Positions 35,858-43,704 of a stretch of DNA of 45,580 nucleotides are shown here, piece by piece; positions within the stretch are counted from its first letter, which is position 1, and every line of letters begins with the position of its first letter. This DNA comes from Clostridia bacterium (GTDB lineage: Bacteria; Bacillota; Clostridia; Christensenellales; Aristaeellaceae), in assembly GCA_017469025.1 (NCBI GenBank), contig JAFUHD010000157.1, positions 1-45,580 of the forward strand. Direction: 5' to 3'. The translations under genes were made by a program, and so were the position numbers. The notes under the pieces are model-generated. The model saw nothing but the letters and a program-made list of their open reading frames with translations, was not told the origin of the DNA and ran no database searches.

Positions 35858-35925
35858 TTTCGTGATACAGTTCTGCTTTCGGCATTGTATCAATAGCAGG
35901 TATCATAGTCTGACAACAAACTCTG
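35858..35925 (-). repeat. Dispersed leader repeat, tandem copy 3 (diverged)
   Basis: On the plus strand CTGCTTTCGGCATTGTATCA and ATAGCAGGTATCATAGTCTG match the central part of the family, but the terminal hairpin is lost and the ribosome-site end is altered (TTTTTTCGTGATACAG). It is an older, decayed unit. Confidence 0.65.
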
Positions 35926-35939
35926 CTAAAATAGAAAGT

Positions 35940-35965
35940 GGTGCCTTACCCCAAGGTAAGGCACC
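35940..35965 (-). terminator. Hairpin after TctC
   Basis: An 11-bp perfect stem with a CCAA loop, 22 bases past the TctC stop, followed on the minus strand by ACTTTCTATTTT. It is likely a partial terminator that lets the binding protein be made in excess over the membrane subunits. Confidence 0.7.
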
Positions 35966-35986
35966 TCGTTAGAAACGATTATTTGA

Positions 35987-36958
35987 TTACTGCTTGAGAC
36001 CCAGTGCTTCGCAGACAGAAACGAGGCTGTCCTGCTGCTGGTGAATCAGGGTCTGGCCGTCTTCAAACGGAGCAATATCCATACCGAAGCCGGATTTGGT
36101 CAGGATGTCCCTTGTTTCCGGATCCTCAGCGGCTGCTGCATACAGGTCGTGAATGGCCTTGGCAGTCTCGTCATCCGCAGAGGTAGGAAGCAGAACATAG
36201 AAATAGGTGCCGAAAACGCAGTCATAACCGAGCTCTTTGAAAGAAGGAACGTCAGGGAGAACGCTGTTGCGGCCGCCTTCAGAAGTAGAGGAGAAGCAGG
36301 CGATGGCGTTGACTTTCTCGCCTTCGATATACTGCTTGGCCTGATTGGCGTTGACTAGAGCGCAGTCGATGGAGCCGCCGACAAGATTGGTCAGCTTTTC
36401 GGTATCCGGGCCGGACTCAACAAAGCGGAGGGTGATTCCCAGCTGCTGGCTCATGATGCCGCACATGATGTGGGAGGAACCGCCGGTTTCAACGCCGACG
36501 CGCAGTTCACCATTTTTCTCATTGGCGAGTGCGATGAATTCATCAACAGTGGTCACGCCGCTTTCCTTGGGAACAACCAGGACATAGCCGCCCTTTTCGG
36601 TTGGAAGGCCTACAGCCGCTACCTTGAACTCGTCAGCGGGGCTGTGAGTGTAGATGCCAGTAGCATGCTTGATGAGCATCGTGCTGTGGAAGAACAGGAT
36701 CTTGCTGCCATCTTTCTTTGCAGTACGGATGGTTTCGTATGCGACAACGCCGCCACCGTCGGTATTATTCTTGATGGTCAGGGTTTGATCGGAGTTTTTG
36801 TTGATGTATTCAGCAAGCTGCCGGCCAGCAACATCGGTGCCGCCACCGGCTGAGGCAGGAAGCTGCACTTCAATCTTTTTCGGAAGACCAGCAGCGAATG
36901 CCACGGCGCTGATGATAACCAGAAGGGACAGAACGAGAACAAACATTCTCTTTTTCAT
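35987..36958 (-). CDS. tctC: Tripartite tricarboxylate transporter binding protein TctC
   Basis: 323 residues from ATG at 36958, which follows AAGGAGG. A Sec signal peptide (KKRMFVLVLSLLVIISAVAF, cleavage near AFAA) without lipobox precedes a Bug/TctC fold: LPASAGGGTDVAGRQLAEYI, the DEFKVAAVGLPT segment, GVETGGSSHIMCG and LPDVPSFKELGYD are typical. It binds a carboxylate ligand for TctAB. First gene of the operon, behind a sigma-54-type promoter at 37060. Linkage with a glucarate-dehydratase-like enzyme suggests a sugar-acid ligand. Confidence 0.93.
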   Translation of the reverse strand: MKKRMFVLVLSLLVIISAVAFAAGLPKKIEVQLPASAGGGTDVAGRQLAEYINKNSDQTLTIKNNTDGGGVVAYETIRTAKKDGSKILFFHSTMLIKHATGIYTHSPADEFKVAAVGLPTEKGGYVLVVPKESGVTTVDEFIALANEKNGELRVGVETGGSSHIMCGIMSQQLGITLRFVESGPDTEKLTNLVGGSIDCALVNANQAKQYIEGEKVNAIACFSSTSEGGRNSVLPDVPSFKELGYDCVFGTYFYVLLPTSADDETAKAIHDLYAAAAEDPETRDILTKSGFGMDIAPFEDGQTLIHQQQDSLVSVCEALGLKQ

Positions 36959-37059
36959 AAGGGAATACCTCCTTATAGTATTGGATACATGGTATCCTTT
37001 AATATGGACTTTAGAAAAGTCCTGAATGGTGAAAACAGCCATCCAACTGATAAATATAA

Positions 37060-37076
37060 TGCAAAAATCGTGCCAA
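37060..37076 (-). promoter_or_regulatory. Sigma-54 (-24/-12) promoter of the TctC operon
   Basis: The minus strand reads TTGGCACGATTTTTGCA, a full match to the sigma-54 consensus YTGGCACGRNNNTTGCW. It lies about 100 bases upstream of the TctC start, giving a predicted start site near 37049. Transcription would need RpoN and an AAA+ enhancer-binding protein, none of which is encoded in the window. Confidence 0.8.
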
Positions 37077-37167
37077 CTTCAATAAAACTGGCATAAATTT
37101 ACTGGAAATCATCTCAAATTTGAAGGGATTCTTATATTATAGAATAGTGATGAGCCAAATCTCGTAA

Positions 37168-37196
37168 GGCATATGCAAATAAATCTTTGATATGCC
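37168..37196. promoter_or_regulatory. Possible enhancer palindrome for the TctC promoter
   Basis: GGCATAT (37168-37174) and ATATGCC (37190-37196) form an inverted repeat spaced by 15 bases, about 90-120 bases upstream of the sigma-54 promoter. That is the normal distance for an enhancer-binding-protein site. It abuts the end of the YbjN gene. Confidence 0.4.
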
Positions 37197-37207
37197 AATC
37201 TTGCGTT

Positions 37208-37768
37208 TCATAACTGTTTCAAAATGAAATCGTATGTTTCTTTTTGAAAATAAAAAGAACATGCAGCAGCATGCTCTTTGAAATGGAATACTCTGTGTGA
37301 AAGGATAGCAGCATCGAATGCTTCCTTTGGGGAACTGAAATCAAACAGGACAGAAAGAAGACCATCTGCAAAGCGTTCAATCATCAGAATGGGCAAAACA
37401 ATCGTGTTCTTGATGAGATCCTGTGAGATGGGTCCGTCGCCGACAAGGGAAAAGGTTTTGTAACGGATATCGCCATCAAGCATATTGAGTTCAAAATTTC
37501 CGGAACGCAGGTTATAGTTTACACGCGTCAGATATTCAGCAGCGGCCAGACGGTGGTTTTCATCTGCAATAATGGGAATCGTTCCCAAGACCGAAAAGTT
37601 ATCGTCCCGGACGATGATAAGTTCCTGCATGTTCTGCAGCTTGCAATGGAGTTTGACACGAAGAACATAGACACACTCATCATTTGAATTATCATTCTTG
37701 GTGTATTTGTACTGATTATCATTAAAATAGGTTTCGATAGCAGATGCCAGTTCCTGTGAATAAGCCAT
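37208..37768 (-). CDS. YbjN domain protein
   Basis: 186 residues, soluble, no signal peptide. The VLRVKLHCKLQNMQELIIVR strand pair, LAAAEYLTRVNYNLRSGNFE and the DGDIRYKTF region fit the YbjN family, which has a type III secretion chaperone-like fold and is tied to stress and motility control in enterobacteria. Function here is not known. GAGGTGAC precedes the ATG. It ends just upstream of the TctC promoter region in the same orientation. Confidence 0.75.
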   Translation of the reverse strand: MAYSQELASAIETYFNDNQYKYTKNDNSNDECVYVLRVKLHCKLQNMQELIIVRDDNFSVLGTIPIIADENHRLAAAEYLTRVNYNLRSGNFELNMLDGDIRYKTFSLVGDGPISQDLIKNTIVLPILMIERFADGLLSVLFDFSSPKEAFDAAILSHRVFHFKEHAAACSFYFQKETYDFILKQL

Positions 37769-38133
37769 ATAGTCACCTCAATCCATATTTAGGCCTGTTT
37801 TGGATATTTTCCGCCAAACAGGCAGAATGATCAGTATGCCATTATTCTATCGAATTTATCCGTTCTGTCAAGACAGCACAGCCAATCAAGAATCCAGGAT
37901 TGTTATCTGGTTGTTTCCCGGAGAGACTTTCTGCCGGTTTCGGGAATCGGCACATATGCGGGGTGATGAGAATTGCAGTTCTGGCGTCTGATCTGCTATA
38001 CTACGGGCATAGTATTGTGAGGCAGAATGATTCTGTTCAGAAGCTTTACAACTCAGAACTTACAAATTCGGGCAGCTGGATCAGGGTATTGCCTGAAAAC
38101 CAGATTGTTTTATTACAGATTGAGGATAATAAA
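37769..38133. other. Intergenic region before the aldo/keto reductase gene
   Basis: 365 bases. The reductase frame is open for 78 codons upstream of the chosen start, but that stretch has no aldo/keto reductase pattern. No promoter boxes are assigned. Confidence 0.35.
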
Positions 38134-39135
38134 ATGGAAATGCGTGAAATTGGCCGTTCCGGAATTATCGTGAATGGATTAGGCCTTGGATGCTGGGCAA
38201 TCGGAGGCGGTTCCTGGTGGGGCGAGAATGATGACCGGATTTCGGTGGATACCATCCATCGGGCGGCCCATCTTGGCATTGAATGGGTGGATACGGCGAG
38301 AGTGTACGGGTTTGGCCACAGCGAGGAGGTTGTCGGCCAGGCGCTGCGGTCGATGCCGCGGCACAGGGTTATTCTGTCCACGAAATGCGCACTTCAGTGG
38401 CACAGCAAAGAGGGCGAGTACCATTTCACGCGGGATGGACATGAAGTTTACCGGAATCTGACACCGAAGTCGATCCGAAATGACCTTGAACTGAGTCTTA
38501 AAACAATGGGCACTGATTACATTGATGTGCTGTATACACACTGGCAGTGCCGGGAATACGGACTGGTTTCGGTAGATGAGACCATGGGCGAACTGATCAA
38601 GATGAAACAGGAGGGAAAGATCCGGGCGATCGGTGCCTCCAATGTGAGCCTGCAGGTTCTCAGGGATTATGCATCAACGGGAGAACTGGTTGTCATTCAG
38701 GAGAAGCTGAGCATATTGGACCGGAAGCCGGAGGTGGAACTGCTCCCGTTCTGTGAAGAACACGGTATTTCTCTGCAAACCTATTCGCCGATTGAACAGG
38801 GACTGCTTTCCGGAAAGATACCGGATGATTGCACGTTTGAATCCGGGAATGTTAGGGAAGGCAAATTCTGGTGGCGGGCTGAAAATATTCCGAAGGTCAA
38901 CGAGATGCTCCGTGGATGGTCTGATCTGACGGAAAAATACCAGTGTACACTGACCAATCTGTGTATCAAGTGGAATTCAATGCTGTCACCGTGCATTCAC
39001 GTTCTTTGCGGTGCGCGCAGAATTCCGCAGATCGAGGATGTGGCCAGATCAACTGAAGTCCCCATGAGTCATGCGGACTTTGAAAGAATGAAGGCGGATG
39101 CGGATCGGCTGATCGCTGAATGCTGTAAAGATTAA
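38134..39135 (+). CDS. Aldo/keto reductase
   Basis: 333 residues. The GRSGIIVNGLGLGCWAIGGG opening, DTARVYGFGHSEE (catalytic Asp and Tyr), STKCAL (Lys) and YTHWQ (His) give the aldo/keto reductase tetrad, and GKIRAIGASNVS and the late CGARRIPQIEDV segment bind NADPH. It reduces aldehydes or keto groups of an unknown metabolite. ATG at 38134 is chosen for the family-typical N-terminus and an upstream GAGG. A strong terminator follows, so it is monocistronic. Confidence 0.92.
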   Translation: MEMREIGRSGIIVNGLGLGCWAIGGGSWWGENDDRISVDTIHRAAHLGIEWVDTARVYGFGHSEEVVGQALRSMPRHRVILSTKCALQWHSKEGEYHFTRDGHEVYRNLTPKSIRNDLELSLKTMGTDYIDVLYTHWQCREYGLVSVDETMGELIKMKQEGKIRAIGASNVSLQVLRDYASTGELVVIQEKLSILDRKPEVELLPFCEEHGISLQTYSPIEQGLLSGKIPDDCTFESGNVREGKFWWRAENIPKVNEMLRGWSDLTEKYQCTLTNLCIKWNSMLSPCIHVLCGARRIPQIEDVARSTEVPMSHADFERMKADADRLIAECCKD

Positions 39136-39143
39136 GATGTGTT

Positions 39144-39186
39144 AACCAGCAGTTTCCTCTGAAAGGGTGCCTGCTGGTTTTTTCTT
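39144..39186 (+). terminator. Intrinsic terminator
   Basis: AACCAGCAG (39144-39152) pairs with CTGCTGGTT (39171-39179), followed by a run of T residues. It ends the aldo/keto reductase transcript. Confidence 0.88.
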
Positions 39187-39210
39187 GTGCTAAAATAATG
39201 AAAAGAAAGC

Positions 39211-39239
39211 TTGTTTCTAGCATTTGGTTGGTATATACT
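39211..39239 (+). promoter_or_regulatory. Promoter of the diguanylate cyclase gene
   Basis: TTGTTT at 39211-39216 and TATACT at 39234-39239 with 17-base spacing. Predicted start near 39246, about 30 bases before the GTG start codon. Confidence 0.6.
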
Positions 39240-39276
39240 GACATGTGTCTTTCAGTACAAGGGGGAGGTGTTATGC

Positions 39277-40632
39277 GTGGAAAATGATTATAACCAGAAG
39301 TTTGCAGTATCTTTGCAAACGGTTATTGTTGTCATGCTCATAATTGTATTTGCATGTTCTATCGTTTTTCTTTCACTGATGCCCGGTACTGCTGGAAAGA
39401 TTGCTGAATCAGGAAATACAACAGATGCCATTGTTCAGCTTGAAAACAATGTCTTTGATATGAAAAGGGAACTGAATGAGCTGAATGAGCTTGCCAGAAC
39501 TTATATTGTAACAGAGAATGTTGAAGAGGCTGTGCTTTATTCAAATGAGTTGGAAACGTCTGAGATGAAACGGGCTAATCCGACGCTGCTTGAAAATACT
39601 GTTGAAGATGAAACGGCAAGACTGCATCTGATTTCAATTGCAGATCTGCGCAGGCAGCTGATGGAAGAGCAGTGTTATGCCATTCGACTTGTTATGCAGG
39701 CAAATGGTGTAGACCCTCAGAACCGCTTTGTTTACTTTCGAGATGTGAAACTCAGCGGCAGCGATTTACGGCACATGCCGGACGAACAGCGGTGGATAGC
39801 ACGGCAAAGGCTTTTTGGTGAATCGTACAATTCGCTACTGATCCAGATGGAACGCCAGATTGCTCTTTTTAAGCAGCGGATGATGGTTGTCATTGAAAAC
39901 AGTCAGTTGGAAAATTCGGAGGCGCTTCTTTCGGGAATGAAATCAGGCCGGCAGCTCGTGCTGATTATGTTTGGTATTCTTCTGGCCAGCATGATCTTTA
40001 TGCTTGCATTTGTTGTACAACCGATCTACCGCCTGATTTTTGAAATCCGTTATGGCACATTTGCAGAGGTTAAGGGTGCAGATGAAATCCGGTATCTTGC
40101 CAGTACATACAATCATTTCCGCGGACAGATGGACAATGTTAAACTCAAACTGAGCTATGAGGCGAGCCATGACGCACTGACGGGGCTGTATAACCGTAGC
40201 GCTTATGATGAATACAGCCAGTTAAACCAGAAGAGGGGAATAGCGCTGATTCTGATTGACGTGGATCTGTTTAAGCGGATTAATGATGAGTTTGGTCATG
40301 AGGCCGGAGACCGTGTTCTGACACGGGTTGGAAAGGTACTCAAACGGACATTCCGTGAATCAGATAAAGTTTTCCGCGTTGGCGGTGATGAATTTGCAAT
40401 CATCCTGGTTGGTGTAGCTTCGTCAAGAGTAAATGTATTGCGGGATAAGATTGCTGATGCAGCCAAGATTCTCAGTGAACCGGAAAAAGATACGCCTGGG
40501 GTTACACTGAGTGTTGGTGTTGCTTTTTCGGACCAGGTTAACGACCGCAGGGAATTGTTTAAAGCGGCGGACCGTGCGCTGTACATGATCAAGCGTAATG
40601 GACGCAATGGTTGTGGCTTTTACAAGGCATAA
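39277..40632 (+). CDS. GGDEF diguanylate cyclase, membrane-bound
   Basis: 451 residues from GTG at 39277 (GGGGGAGG 8 bases upstream). Helix 1 at about 12-35 and helix 2 at about 226-248 enclose a ~190-residue, Glu/Leu-rich, probably helical sensory domain. The cyclase domain (about 285-450) has DALTGLYNR, IDVDLFKRINDEFGH and an intact GGDEF at 369-373. The inhibitory I-site RESD is present at 360-363, exactly five residues upstream. It should make cyclic di-GMP in response to an external signal, with product inhibition. No EAL or PilZ protein is nearby. Confidence 0.93.
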   Translation: MENDYNQKFAVSLQTVIVVMLIIVFACSIVFLSLMPGTAGKIAESGNTTDAIVQLENNVFDMKRELNELNELARTYIVTENVEEAVLYSNELETSEMKRANPTLLENTVEDETARLHLISIADLRRQLMEEQCYAIRLVMQANGVDPQNRFVYFRDVKLSGSDLRHMPDEQRWIARQRLFGESYNSLLIQMERQIALFKQRMMVVIENSQLENSEALLSGMKSGRQLVLIMFGILLASMIFMLAFVVQPIYRLIFEIRYGTFAEVKGADEIRYLASTYNHFRGQMDNVKLKLSYEASHDALTGLYNRSAYDEYSQLNQKRGIALILIDVDLFKRINDEFGHEAGDRVLTRVGKVLKRTFRESDKVFRVGGDEFAIILVGVASSRVNVLRDKIADAAKILSEPEKDTPGVTLSVGVAFSDQVNDRRELFKAADRALYMIKRNGRNGCGFYKA

Positions 40633-40664
40633 AAAAAGCGGAATGCATCTGCATTCCGCTTTTT
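40633..40664. terminator. Bidirectional intrinsic terminator
   Basis: AAGCGGAATGCA (40636-40647) pairs with TGCATTCCGCTT, flanked by A and T runs on either side. It serves the GGDEF gene and the opposing DUF554 gene. Confidence 0.9.
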
Positions 40665-40677
40665 GATAGTCTGCTGA

Positions 40678-41379
40678 TTAAAGAAGAGGCATAATGACAT
40701 TCTGCCAGAAAGCGCTGACCGGCATGACGAGGACCATGGACAACAGCATATTGGCTACCGGAATCTGCTTGATCCTGCAGATGGTGAGCCCGGTTGCCAG
40801 GAGTATGATGCCGCCGCAGGCCTTGAAATCACCGATCATTGCATCATTGGTGAGCGGTAGAATCACTTTGGCCAGAAGGAACAGAATCATCATGATGCAA
40901 AACTGTGGAATGCCGATCAGCATGACGGCTTTCCTCAACTGGCAGGCAAAGATCATCGCGGTGAAAAAATCCAGGATGGATTTTGCAAGCAGAATGGAGT
41001 GATCTCCGGTCATGCCGGAGGTGAGGGAACCATAGATGCCGGTTCCGCTGGCACAGAACAGTACCATTGCTGTGACCATGAGCGGCAGATCAATAATATC
41101 ACCCAGATGCAGTTTTCCCAGGAGTGCCTGTGTTCCGGCGCGAATTCCGCCGTCAATGTTAATCAGAATGCCGATCAGTGAGCCGATAATGATGGAAAAG
41201 ATCACGGCGGGCATGTTTATCATTAAGACAACAGAAACAATTCCCATGGTCAGCGCACAGACTCCGAAAATAGTCGTCATCTGTGTTTTCAGGGCATCAG
41301 AGAGTCTGTCTCCGATCAGGCTGCCAAGCCATCCGCCTGCAACAACACAAATGACATTTACAATGATTCCAATAGGCAT
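40678..41379 (-). CDS. DUF554 membrane protein (YdfK-like)
   Basis: 233 residues with about six or seven helices. The N-terminal GIIVNVICVVAGGWLGSLIG and LSDALKTQMTTIFGVCALTM, and DHSILLAKSILDFFTAMIFA, are DUF554 signatures. It is a small putative transporter of unknown substrate. GGAGG precedes the ATG (41379). Confidence 0.9.
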   Translation of the reverse strand: MPIGIIVNVICVVAGGWLGSLIGDRLSDALKTQMTTIFGVCALTMGIVSVVLMINMPAVIFSIIIGSLIGILINIDGGIRAGTQALLGKLHLGDIIDLPLMVTAMVLFCASGTGIYGSLTSGMTGDHSILLAKSILDFFTAMIFACQLRKAVMLIGIPQFCIMMILFLLAKVILPLTNDAMIGDFKACGGIILLATGLTICRIKQIPVANMLLSMVLVMPVSAFWQNVIMPLL

Positions 41380-41490
41380 GGTATTTCCTCCGTATTATAT
41401 CTTGCTTTTCGTGATTATCTTCTCAAAATTTGAACGGATTGTCAAATTGCTTTCTCTTGCTAAAATCTTAAAAATTGCGCACAATGATAA

Positions 41491-41519
41491 TTGACTTTCC
41501 TGCGACAAAGCAATATCAT
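41491..41519 (+). promoter_or_regulatory. Promoter of the MFS gene
   Basis: TTGACT (41491-41496) and TATCAT (41514-41519) with 17-base spacing. The start site would be near 41526, at the edge of a hairpin (41528-41550). Confidence 0.6.
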
Positions 41520-41527
41520 AGCGGCAA

Positions 41528-41550
41528 TTGTCAGCAGAGCCGGCTGACAA
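41528..41550 (+). promoter_or_regulatory. Hairpin in the MFS gene leader
   Basis: TTGTCAGC and GCTGACAA form an 8-bp stem around a 7-base loop right at the predicted transcription start. It could be an operator for a dimeric repressor or a 5' stabilising hairpin. Confidence 0.45.
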
Positions 41551-41589
41551 AGAATTGAATCCCTACGTGGAGAAAGAGGTTTTTCTCGC

Positions 41590-42777
41590 ATGAAGAAAAA
41601 CGGACGCCGCCTGACGGTACAGTACGCCGCACTTCAGTTCGGCTATTGGGTAGACTATCTGATCATCATATCTTTTTCAACCGTGGTCATGCAGGGCAGA
41701 GGGTTTAATCCTTCTGAAATTGGACTTGTAACGACAATTGGTGCAGTTCTGACCATTTTTATGCAAACGGCCATTGCCTCTCTCGCAGACCGTTTTACGA
41801 ACGTTTCGCTCAAGAGTATTCTGCTCACACTGATTCTTGCAGCACTGGTTGCGGCTGCGCTTATGACGGCACTGCCGCAGCGGTATATGATTACTTTTAT
41901 TTCCATGTTCATGGCAATGAGCCTCACAAACGTGGTGAACCCGCTGCTGACATCGCTCTGCCTGCAATACAATGATCAGGGAATTCCACTCGATTTCGGT
42001 ATTGGAAGAAGTGTGGGTTCGTTTGGCTTTGCAATCGCCGGTTTTCTGATGGGCCAGGTTGCTGAGCGCTTTGGGACGGAAATCATTCTGCCGGTTTACT
42101 GCGGGGTATTATCTCTTCTGACTCTGCTGATCTGTTCAATGCCCAAACCTGTACGCCAGCAGGCTGCGGAAAGAAGCACAGCGGATACCAGCAGCATGCT
42201 GCAGTTCTTTTCTCGTTATCCGCGTTATGTGGTATTTTTGATTGGTGCTATTCTGATCTTCTTCATGCAAATGCTTGCCAATACGTACATGATTTATTTT
42301 GTGAGAGCGTTTGGCGGTGATGAATCCGATATGGGTGCTGTGCTGTCATTGACAGCTTTTGCAGAGATTCCGGCGGTTGCGCTTGGCGTCACGCTATTGA
42401 AACGTTTTAAACCGCAGACGCTGCTGCGTGTTGTTGCTGTTGCCGGCTGCGTGAAGTTCATCAGCTTTCTGGGTGTTCAAAATGTCAGATGGTTTGTACC
42501 GATTCATTTTATTCATTTTTTCTATTCCGGTATGTACATGGTCTCTTCGGTTTACTTTGCAAACCGTATAGTCGGGCATGGAGATGCTATAAAAGCCCAA
42601 TCACTTTTATCAGTCGGCGTAACCGGCGTTTCCGGTATCAGCGCCAATATGATTGGTGGATGTATGATAGAGCATTTTCCTCTTCGTACGGTTATGATTC
42701 TTGGCGTATGTGTTTCTGTTGCGGGTGCATTGTTCATGTTCTATGCTACGAGCAACCACAAATTTAAAAATGAATAA
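41590..42777 (+). CDS. MFS transporter
   Basis: 395 residues, twelve predicted helices. The opening VQYAALQFGYWVDYLIIISF and the central charged loop (about 190-205, PVRQQAAERS) fit MFS members of the sugar or nucleoside proton-symporter type (MFS_1-like). Substrate and direction of transport are unknown. GAAAGAGG lies before the ATG. It is monocistronic, with a terminator at 42903. Confidence 0.88.
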   Translation: MKKNGRRLTVQYAALQFGYWVDYLIIISFSTVVMQGRGFNPSEIGLVTTIGAVLTIFMQTAIASLADRFTNVSLKSILLTLILAALVAAALMTALPQRYMITFISMFMAMSLTNVVNPLLTSLCLQYNDQGIPLDFGIGRSVGSFGFAIAGFLMGQVAERFGTEIILPVYCGVLSLLTLLICSMPKPVRQQAAERSTADTSSMLQFFSRYPRYVVFLIGAILIFFMQMLANTYMIYFVRAFGGDESDMGAVLSLTAFAEIPAVALGVTLLKRFKPQTLLRVVAVAGCVKFISFLGVQNVRWFVPIHFIHFFYSGMYMVSSVYFANRIVGHGDAIKAQSLLSVGVTGVSGISANMIGGCMIEHFPLRTVMILGVCVSVAGALFMFYATSNHKFKNE

Positions 42778-42902
42778 ACATCGTACGGCTATCTCCAGCG
42801 TGGAGGCTGATTGAGCACCGGTACACTGTTTTGTTCGAGAAAACATAGGTATTACCTAAAGCCGTTGCGGGACATTGAACAAGAACATCATCAAGTTTGA
42901 AT

Positions 42903-42932
42903 AAAAGGATACTCGTAATTGAGTATCCTTTT
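42903..42932. terminator. Bidirectional intrinsic terminator
   Basis: A 12-bp perfect stem (42903-42914 with 42921-42932) with A-rich and T-rich ends, between the MFS gene and the opposing toxin-like frame. Confidence 0.85.
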
Positions 42933-42964
42933 ATATTATTAGATTGTTGTATGTGCTTATAAAA

Positions 42965-43267
42965 TTACAGATATTGTTTCAACATAACAATATCAAACGG
43001 CTGTAAATCTCCCATCTTACTGATCAAATCTCTTTCTTCCAATCTAAGTTTTCTTGTTATTCTGATCGTAGACGGTTTTGTCAAACCTGCTGACTGCCAT
43101 TTTGTAACATCATACTCTCCATACATGTTTCGCTGGTCGTGGCTTGTAATCTGCAAGGCAATCACACATACTATATTATCTTCCAATACCAAAACAGGAC
43201 ACTGTTTGGTTCTATCACTTTCTTCAAAGGCTACATTTGCCCACCATATTTCCCAAGGTTGTGCCTT
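42965..43267 (-). pseudogene. PemK/MazF-type toxin frame without a start codon
   Basis: Translating the minus strand to 43267 gives a near-complete PemK/MazF domain: QPWEIWWANVAFEE, then QCPVLVLED, VIALQITSHD, KPSTIRITRKL and LEERDLISKMGDL. These toxins are mRNA endoribonucleases. The frame stays open back to a stop at about 43367 but has no ATG or GTG, and the only TTG (43192) is inside the domain. An AAG stands where a start would fit, just before GCACAACCTTGG. An overlapping frame carries a different conserved-looking peptide. Likely a degraded toxin gene, or one expressed by frameshift. No antitoxin was recognised. Confidence 0.6.
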
Positions 43268-43629
43268 ACTCGCGTTTCTTGCGCCTCCTGGAAGGAAAAT
43301 ACGGGCACTCCCTCTAAGCGGTATAAAGGTTCTAAGATGGGAATTGATTTTGTTTTTTCTCTCGTATCAGCTAATGGAAGATCTGAAAAGTATTTTTCAA
43401 TATCTTTCGTTTTAATTGTATTTCAATGTCAATCAAAACATATTTGAATATCATATTGATACGTTTACGTTTTCTATTCATGGTTCTTATAAATGTCCAT
43501 AAATATTTGAACATTATTTGAATATTTCTGCTCTCCTACGTAATATCCTGGAAATATAACATCAATAGCCCTACCTGTTGACGTATAATCAAAGTATTTC
43601 TCTCATGCCATCCTTATTTGAAAAAGGAA
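43268..43629. other. AT-rich region between toxin remnant and insertion element
   Basis: About 360 bases of low GC. A start-less minus-strand frame (KTKSIPILEPLYRLEGVPVF near 43280-43350) overlaps the toxin frame. Nothing else recognisable. Confidence 0.35.
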
Positions 43630-43656
43630 AAGAGCCTTGCTATCCGCAAGGCTCTT
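43630..43656 (-). terminator. Intrinsic terminator beside the insertion element
   Basis: An 11-bp perfect stem (43630-43640 with 43646-43656), followed on the minus strand by TTTTCCTTTTT. It lies 25 bases outside the left terminal repeat and would stop transposase read-through. Confidence 0.8.
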
Positions 43657-43680
43657 AAGCGTTTTCTTTCAATCTCGGTA

Positions 43681-43699
43681 AGGAATTGTCACGAAATAA
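43681..43699 (+). repeat. Left terminal inverted repeat
   Basis: AGGAATTGTCACGAAATAA, matched exactly in reverse complement at 45173-45191. Confidence 0.9.
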
Positions 43700-43704
43700 C
43701 TTGA

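Noticed and set aside
35688-35925. CRISPR-like array
   Set aside because: Units are head-to-tail with almost no spacers, carry a hairpin and ribosome site, and occur elsewhere singly.
37900-38133. 78-codon extension of the aldo/keto reductase
   Set aside because: The family-typical N-terminus begins at 38134 with its own ribosome site; the upstream part has no matching pattern.
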